Assembly (NCBI RefSeq): GCF_000218685.1 | Contig: NW_006763305.1 | Location: 597,298 to 661,297, forward strand | From: Serpula lacrymans var. lacrymans S7.9 | Lineage: Eukaryota > Basidiomycota > Agaricomycetes > Boletales > Serpulaceae | DNA: 64,000 nucleotides | Direction: 5' to 3' | In this document: piece by piece, positions 57,564 to 64,000 of the stretch | How positions within the stretch are numbered: position 1 is the stretch's first letter | How the letters are laid out: each line of letters starts with the position of its first letter | Program-made: the position numbers and the translations under genes | Notes under the pieces: generated by a model | The model's input: the letters and a program-made list of their open reading frames with translations, nothing else | Databases searched by the model: none | Told to the model about the DNA's origin: nothing

Positions 57564-59107
57564 ATCAGGCGCAGCAAAGGGGATACTTGGCTGCTGTGGG
57601 CCTTGCTACTCGTCAAAGTTTGGCTATCAGAGCCATGATCTTTAGATTCTATTTCTCCGACTAGTTTAGTCTATGACATGATACCAAAGTAGGCCCTGTC
57701 TGCTCCAGAATCTGGAAATCACATCCTTGTGCTTACAACCAAATCTAGGCGTGTTTATTAGGTCAGGGCACAGCGCATCATGCCGCTCTACTTGATGGTA
57801 CTCCGACGTGCAACCAGGTCGATAGGTGATTCACAAATTGTCTCATAGACTGCCCATCTGCATCCTGTATTATTTTCCGCCCCACATTCTATGAACGGGG
57901 GTAGACTACATTGGGAATCACCAAATTCAGAATTTTGCACGCTGTACGTCGTGTATGTACAGCATGTGTATGTGAGATCCACCGGTGAGTGACGCGTTAA
58001 AATTCCATCAGTTTTCTCCGCAAGGGATTCTGTGGCGCTTCAACCTCACGTACGTTCCATACTATCGTGATAAGGCAACTGGACTCTCTAAACCTTCTCA
58101 TATTTATATTCGCTAATTGCTAGGCCCTCGCCATTCTATCACCAACATCCACGCTGATATCGCGCATCTTGCTCGGGCTATTGCTATTTGCATTACAACC
58201 AGTGCTAAAGGCGGTTTTGGAGGCTCACTTGAGCTCTCTAGAACATTGATATATACTTTCAGGCTGCTTCTGATCGAATCGACCACATATCGTATTTTTG
58301 ATTTCCTAACCCGTCCCGTTACTAAGACCCACCTAACAAGGTCGTAGCTTCGTAGCTAAGATCTTTTGGAACCGAAACCCTGTATGGTATTATATGTTGA
58401 CGTGGCGCGCAGGTCCCAGGGGTTTAAATTTTCGGAATCATATAATTCTAAAGTTACTTCAGCGAGAACCTCTTTGGGGATACCGAATCCTTCTCTGTAT
58501 GGACCACATTGAACCTCAATTCTGTGAAATGATGGCTGAGCGTGCGTCAACTATATAAGATACTGATCAACCGCGGATCCGGACTTGTGATTGTCAAACC
58601 AGCGCAAGCTTTTTTTGTTGAGGGAAGATGTCGATGCGGAAGTCGAAAAAAAAAATAATAAAAAAGGCTCCAGCCATAGCCCCATCAAATCATACGACGG
58701 TGGCACTAGTATCCTCAAGCGTAGTATTTCATCGGAACCTTGTGAATCTATATCGCATCATGATGTTACTAAGTTCAGCAGAGAGAAGTGAAGATTTGTT
58801 CTGATTTACGGTGGGATCGGGATTCCACACTCGTAGTAACCTGCGCTATAAATTTCTACACTATTTTGAACAGTATGTAAGATATGTGAATGGCCCCCTC
58901 AAAACCATCAAAACGTATAATGAATAATGCGGAAAAAGTACAACAATGAATGATGAGAGTCTATGCCAGTGAAATAACGTGATGCAGCGAGTGAAAGTGT
59001 GCGTATGGACGGTAATGAGACCGCATGCCAAAGGTGATTAAAAGAGGATAAATTGTTAACGTGAACAGAGAAGTAATGAATGTGTGCATTAACAAGAACT
59101 GTAATAA
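57564..59107. other. Intergenic, nothing convincing
   Basis: 1.5 kb. ORFs at 57788-57982 (-), 58117-58347 (+), 58356-58550 (-) and 58591-58791 (+) are short, without domain or splice-consistent extension. Confidence 0.4.
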
Positions 59108-61172
59108 TTATCGCCTGCAAGTATTCCAATTATAAGGATATACGGGAGATGCCCGTTGACTAGAAGGAGTGTAGAACTGTACACCGGGTGGACCAGCATT
59201 CGCAAATGGGGCCGAAGGAACGGCACTTTCTCTGAGAGGAGGAAGATGATGACGGCCATCTGATGGAGACTGCGTATAGACCGGTGGTGCGAATTTGCGA
59301 GACCAGACTGAATCGTGAAAGTGGGGCAAAGAGGCATGTGAAATGGTCATGTGGACTTCATGTGGACTAACAGACGCTGATTGAATATCCATCGGCATAT
59401 ACGCGGGAGGAGGAGGCTGATAATAAGTCAAAGGTGGTGGTGGTGGCTGATAACACCGCAATCTAGCCTTTCGTCGATGTTCTACTTCGCTATCTATTGA
59501 GGAACCTGCAAGTGAATAATAATAAAGATTCTGAAGTAGACGTGAGAATCATTAGACTGAAAACATAGAGGGCACTCGTACCTGAGGAACGTTCACAGGC
59601 CTCTCTGCGCGATAAGCAGCCACCAATGTATGGGGCATGGTATCCACTGGTGGTACAGGTGACACATGTGCCGAGTGGACAGTGCGTGCAGAATGTGGCG
59701 AATTAGAAGAAAGGGACATTTTCGCGAAGGACTGCAAAGACTCCAGTGGTGACGCAGAGTTAGCACCGCCAGAGTAACGCTGTTCGGGAATCTGTAGCGT
59801 CATACCGGTCGGGCGCTTCAAAGGCGGTAACTCGTGGAACGAAGCTGATGTTGGGGAAAACGCATCTGCAGCCGAACGCTTGGACCCTGGATGAGGCGTA
59901 GGTGAACAATCGGAAGTAGGTACAGTCACGTGATGATTCGACGAAAGAGTTCGAGCGTAAGTGAACGACTCAGTTGGAGAAGTCGAGCGAGCGCGATATG
60001 ACGACGAGTGGCATCGCAGTCTATATGTTCGTGCGGGAGGAGCTGATGTGACCGGGTTTATCGTACGCGATGGCCTACAGCGTGCTCGTGATTTGCGCCA
60101 TTGCCGACTATCCCTCTCTTTCGCCATCACCAAGCCTTTCAACAAATTCAACCAGGATTCGTAGGTCGAGTTGTCGACATACAGCCCGAAATCTATCCCA
60201 ACTAAAAATTCCCTCTCCATCTTATTTATTTCTGTGAGTTCTATGCCCGACACCTCTGACCACGTTTTATTCGTATACGTGTTACTGTACACAAAGAATT
60301 AAATACAGTCACAAGAAGCGTGCGTGCAACTTACTCGTCAAGAAATTTATTAGCCATCATGAGAGCGGCGACGGCTATGCGGAATTCACTACCAGCAAGT
60401 CCGGCGGTGAAACGATTTCGTTCCTTGAGGCGATATATGTAGTGTAGAGACAGAACGATTACAGACTGGCTGACTTGAGTTGTCTCGAGCACTTTTTGCA
60501 TGAACTGTATAAACGTCGTAGAGGCAGTGAATTGAAGGGCGGAAGTGGGGGAAGGTGTTTCAGGAGAGTACGGAGGAGATGGAGTCTGCAATGACGTCGA
60601 ACGAAGTCGCTGCGAAGTCCCCGACAAAGATGTTGAGAACCACAGGTAACATATCATTTCACAGGTCTTCTCCGCGATGAAATGGGCCGACCGCTTGAGC
60701 GAAAAATCAGACCAGTCAATGAGATGAGGAGCATCCTCGCGCATTAGAGGTTTCTGCAGAAATGGTTGATCCAAGGTAGAATCTTCACTCATCCGGTCTG
60801 GCGAGTGGTAGACCATCTCACTGGTAGGAATGGACTTTATCCAGGTGGACGCGTCTTGGGTTAGTGGTGGCGTCACTGCAAGTTAGCTTTAACATGAAGA
60901 AGCCAAGTGTAGAAGTGTTTGAGATACGTACAAGGAGCCATTGCCGAAAGCTGGCGATCAAAGTGAGTTATAGGAGGTAGGGAAGTGACTTGGGACTGAG
61001 GTGTGAGTCTTTGTAAGGCGGAAGTCATGGGAGGGGTTAGGAGGTTTGCTGGGTTTGGGGGGCGCCATGAAGACCAAGTTGCAAGGAGCTCAGCGGGGAG
61101 GGAGGGGAGGGTTGTGCGCATGGTGCAGGAGGAGGGCGTTCGAGGTAAGGACGGAGGAGTGTAAAGAGCCAT
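59108..61172 (-). CDS. PHO85-type (PCL) cyclin
   Basis: Cyclin partner of a Pho85-like kinase, probably in nutrient or polarity control. Model (minus): 61172-60932, 60875-60335, 60284-59582, 59530-59108 (635 aa, frame closed). The N-terminus is Pro/Thr-rich. The cyclin box (about residues 120-260) contains KRSAHFIAEKTCEMICYLWF, FMQKVLETTQVSQSVIVLSL, HYIYRLKERNRF, RIAVAALMMANKFLDDNTYT and NKTWSEVSGIELTEINKMER followed by EFLVGIDFGLYV, the signature of the PCL group. The C-terminal half is Ser/Pro-rich with poly-proline runs (QPPPPPLTYYQPPPPAYMPM, including PPAY) and many SP/TP sites, likely phosphorylated. The last intron is set by frame: only the CTTCAG acceptor at 59531 keeps NLYYYSLAGSSIDSE in register. 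Confidence 0.88.
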
Positions 61173-61863
61173 TTGACCGAATGTTTTTCAAAGTAGGGAA
61201 AGGCAATAGATGAACATAATGATATATAAAAAGGTAAAGACCTCGATAGGATTCCATGGAGGAGTAAAAATTGAAGACGTGGATGGATATTCCGCTTAGA
61301 GACAAACAGGGGATACGGTCAAGCAGCCGCGATTGTAAGGGTTGGTGGTGGAATTGGAAGACACAGCGCCTTCAGTCCCGCTTCGTAGGCGTACTGCTCG
61401 CGCTGCGTAGATCTTAGACATTTTTTTGCTAAGATTGACTACGTTCCTCTGATCTCTAAAACTTAGCAACTCACATGGCCACTGGGGACTTTCCAGGGAT
61501 TCCCCATAGCCTTACCCTTATCCGACTGCCTTTCCTGGGTTATGCTAACTGTTTATCGCTCTCCCACGCCACCGGGTTTCCTTTCCAAGGCCCAGGTTGG
61601 CTTCCTCCAACGAATCTCGGGTCGCAGTCTGCCTGTCAATGTTCACTGTCGCGTTACCGCTGCCTTCCAACATCCCTTTTCGTCTACCGCTACTTCCGCT
61701 TGTAGACTCTGACCGCATGTGCGCTCGTCAGCTCACTCTCCATTTTCTCTTCCGCCAGTAATAATAAGTCCATAGAGCCCGAGTCACATACTTACTCTTC
61801 CAGTTCAAACATGTCCTAAAAAATGTCATCAATCCAGAACGCCAGGCTCATCCTATCAACAAG

Positions 61864-62001
61864 ATGAAATTTGCCTTTTATGATTTTCTTCTGATTGTTT
61901 CCTCCCTCCTCTTCGCAACATGCTCATTCGGCAGTTCACCTTTGCTCGATACTCCTCCTGATACTTCACATATAACAATGTCTCTCTCGTGTGTGAGATA
62001 A
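61864..62001 (+). CDS. Possible short secreted peptide (45 aa)
   Basis: A lone ORF starting MKFAFYDFLLIVSSLLFATC, a good signal-peptide shape, followed by a polar 25-residue tail that ends TMSLSCVR. There is no CAAX box, so it is not a mating pheromone. It may be chance, or the first exon of a longer gene. Confidence 0.25.
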   Translation: MKFAFYDFLLIVSSLLFATCSFGSSPLLDTPPDTSHITMSLSCVR

Positions 62002-64000
62002 GACGGCAGTGCCGATACCTGTATCCTATCAGTGTGGTGGCACTGCCCTCACATGGTCTCTGCTCTACGGGGTTCTGGAAGATTTCTGAGCGGGATCAGC
62101 TTATTGAAATCCAGCCAGGATCAAACTTTGAAAATTTGTCTGCAAATTATTTATTTGCTAAGGGATCTCGGTAATTGTTCCCAAAACGGACACTCCTTTG
62201 ACAGATTTTGATGCGGCCACTTTGCAAAAACTCAGAACGCCGTGACAAAAGCACAGTGACAAACGCGTGACGACAGCCCTTTACCGTCATAAATTATGCG
62301 CACCTGCTAAGTCCACGTGGACTCGGAGACTCGCAGGCCTACCATTAGCCGCCTGTACCTTGGCCAATAGGCAGAGATGATGATATGTTCGAATGGGAAC
62401 GAGGAGGCCTACACAGTTCAGCTGCCGTTCCTCACCCATCCACTCCGATATCGACGGCAAAAAAATCGGACCAGAAGAGAATTACGGCCAAGACAGGACT
62501 TGATATGTCCAACTTGAAGGGTGTTTAATTGTAAGTTGCCCAATTTACAACTGAAAAATGTCGATAGATACTTAGAATAGGTTGCCGTTTATGGATCGAC
62601 TGCCACTCCGAGCATGAGGCTACACGTAAAAGTAAAGTCCGTGGTCTGTCTTTCCGCTTGCTCCGTATTTGCCAGGAAGAAGCTTGGCGCTCAAGCGGAG
62701 TATAATGACTGCATTGGTACGGAACTAGCCTTCCGTGACCTGTCTCATGCTAAGGGGGATGGCGCAATCACGAATAAGAACATGTTTCGCAGTGGTCTGC
62801 ACTCCGCCGCCGCCATCATCGACCTTGGAAAGTTCAAGTAAAGTAGTGAATTGGTCTTCTTTTGACACGATCAGGTAAGTTGCACACTCAAAGTTTGCAG
62901 TGAGGTCTCACGTACTTTTATTTACATCCGTTCGTGGCTCTTCACTTGATTCGCAATGTACGTGTCGTATCACATTTGGTAGCAGTGAGTGATAACTTTC
63001 AAGTCAAATGGGTACCCAGCGGTGATGAGCCAAAGGTATGAACTTTCACAGCTATTCCTGAACTATTTTTTGCCAGTGGGTTTCATGGTTGCCGTTTGGG
63101 TATGTGAGTTTCTACTTAGCACATAGTAGGTAGTATCAAAAGGTCATCAAAAGTTCCCTCGCTGTCGTGACTAATCACAGAGGATGAATGGTGCGTAATA
63201 CCAGGATCATCGACGAATTATACTATTATTATTGATTATCTACAGGCTCGTGCTTGTCGCACCTATAGTTCCTCCTTTGACATCGCCCGAACGGAAAGGA
63301 GCAGCAGGTGAGATATTTTCGCGAGGTACTTGTGGGCATCTTAACTATACTAAGCTACTACTGCTTGCTGGGTTTGGTTATCTCGGGTGAGTAGCAGCAA
63401 CACTGTTGCGGAGGCTTCTTATGTGGTTGATGCGGCGGCAGATGCAGTATCCCTGGGTTACAGCTATAACGGATGCGCAACAGCGCTGAGCGCTGAGCCA
63501 CTAAGTCCGTAGCATAAGTTACGAGCTGACCGCAAGGAACTTCCTCAACAAGCCCTGATTTTGATAGCAAGCACCATACCATACTGTAAGTACTTGATAG
63601 TGACCCGATTCTCCCGCTTCTGTATTCGGCTACACAGCACACTGTCGTGTCCGACAGTATTGATGCTGACAGGGTGTGCAATGCCAAGGGCTCGGTCCTT
63701 TAAGGCAATCGAAGGCAACCTCGGCACATATACATCCATTTTGCGTGTACGTATCTCATTAGCGCCCTGTTGTGTTCATTATATCCTGAGGATTTTAGGT
63801 CACTAGCAATGATCTAAAATACCAACACCGCGTCCTAGGACTTCCGAGCACCCCAAACCACGGACTGATAAGGTTTCAAATGATCTATGTCAGGTGTCAC
63901 GTACTATGAAGTTCCACTGCTGGGACAGTCCTTGTGTCAAGCGTGTCATACATTGAGAAAGTTAATCGCAGATGCGGCTGACCTGATCCATTATTCCTGT
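62002..64000. other. Window end, no supported gene
   Basis: A plus-strand ORF at 62614-62841 and fragments near 63000-63330 (QVKWVPSGDEPK, WVSWLPFG, LVLVAPIVPPLTSPE) could be exons of one gene running off frame between them, but I could not build a consistent model. The rest is featureless. Confidence 0.35.

Noticed and set aside
61864..62001. Mating pheromone precursor
   Set aside because: The peptide has a signal-like start but no C-terminal CAAX, and pheromone precursors lack such a signal.
1..64000. tRNA genes, rRNA genes and CRISPR arrays
   Set aside because: I saw no cloverleaf-like sequence with A and B boxes, no rRNA sequence, and no regularly spaced non-coding repeats; the window is eukaryotic, and a tRNA scan was not possible here.

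Overview
This 64 kb window is nuclear DNA from a filamentous basidiomycete, most likely an agaricomycete (mushroom-forming fungus). The evidence is genes broken by many 50-60 nt introns, a DUF6535 protein, a NACHT-ankyrin protein, Ty1/copia elements with half-tRNA-type primer sites, and a stand-alone dynein heavy-chain tail gene, an arrangement known from Agaricomycetes. Exon models below were built by hand from splice signals, frame and family conservation. Where a total length is given, the exons sum to a multiple of three.

Layout. 1-13.4 kb: end of a TRM2 tRNA methyltransferase, a branched-chain aminotransferase, a secreted GPI-type alpha-amylase homologue (-), a short-chain dehydrogenase (-) head-to-head with RAD51, and a DUF6535 membrane protein. 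13.5-16.6 kb: a decayed NACHT-ankyrin gene (-) with near-identical ankyrin repeats. 17.5-26.3 kb: MET2 (homoserine O-acetyltransferase), a dynein heavy-chain tail gene that ends before the motor (-), and two single-pass membrane proteins with PPxY tails (-). 26.9-40 kb: a transposon island with two copia elements. One is young (LTRs differ at 1 of 327 positions, intact TSD). The other is older, with seven nonsense codons and one frameshift, and a 185 bp repeat lies on both sides of it. 40.8-64 kb: a GPATCH8-like G-patch/zinc-finger protein (-), a G-protein alpha subunit (-), UTP18, SPO22/ZIP4 (-) divergent from a small conserved four-exon protein, a PCL-type cyclin (-), then about 3 kb with no convincing gene.

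Most intact genes are housekeeping or meiotic and do not form a pathway cluster. RAD51 and SPO22/ZIP4 both act in meiotic recombination but lie about 43 kb apart. The strongest leads are: (a) a G-alpha gene whose canonical C-terminus is reached only through a one-nucleotide exon; (b) a dynein tail gene that appears to stop inside an ancestral intron; (c) several GC-AG introns in conserved genes; (d) copia LTRs with a duplicated hairpin around a possible intron, and a roughly 21-bp-phased array of palindromes; (e) a STAND-type gene caught decaying while its repeats stay homogeneous.
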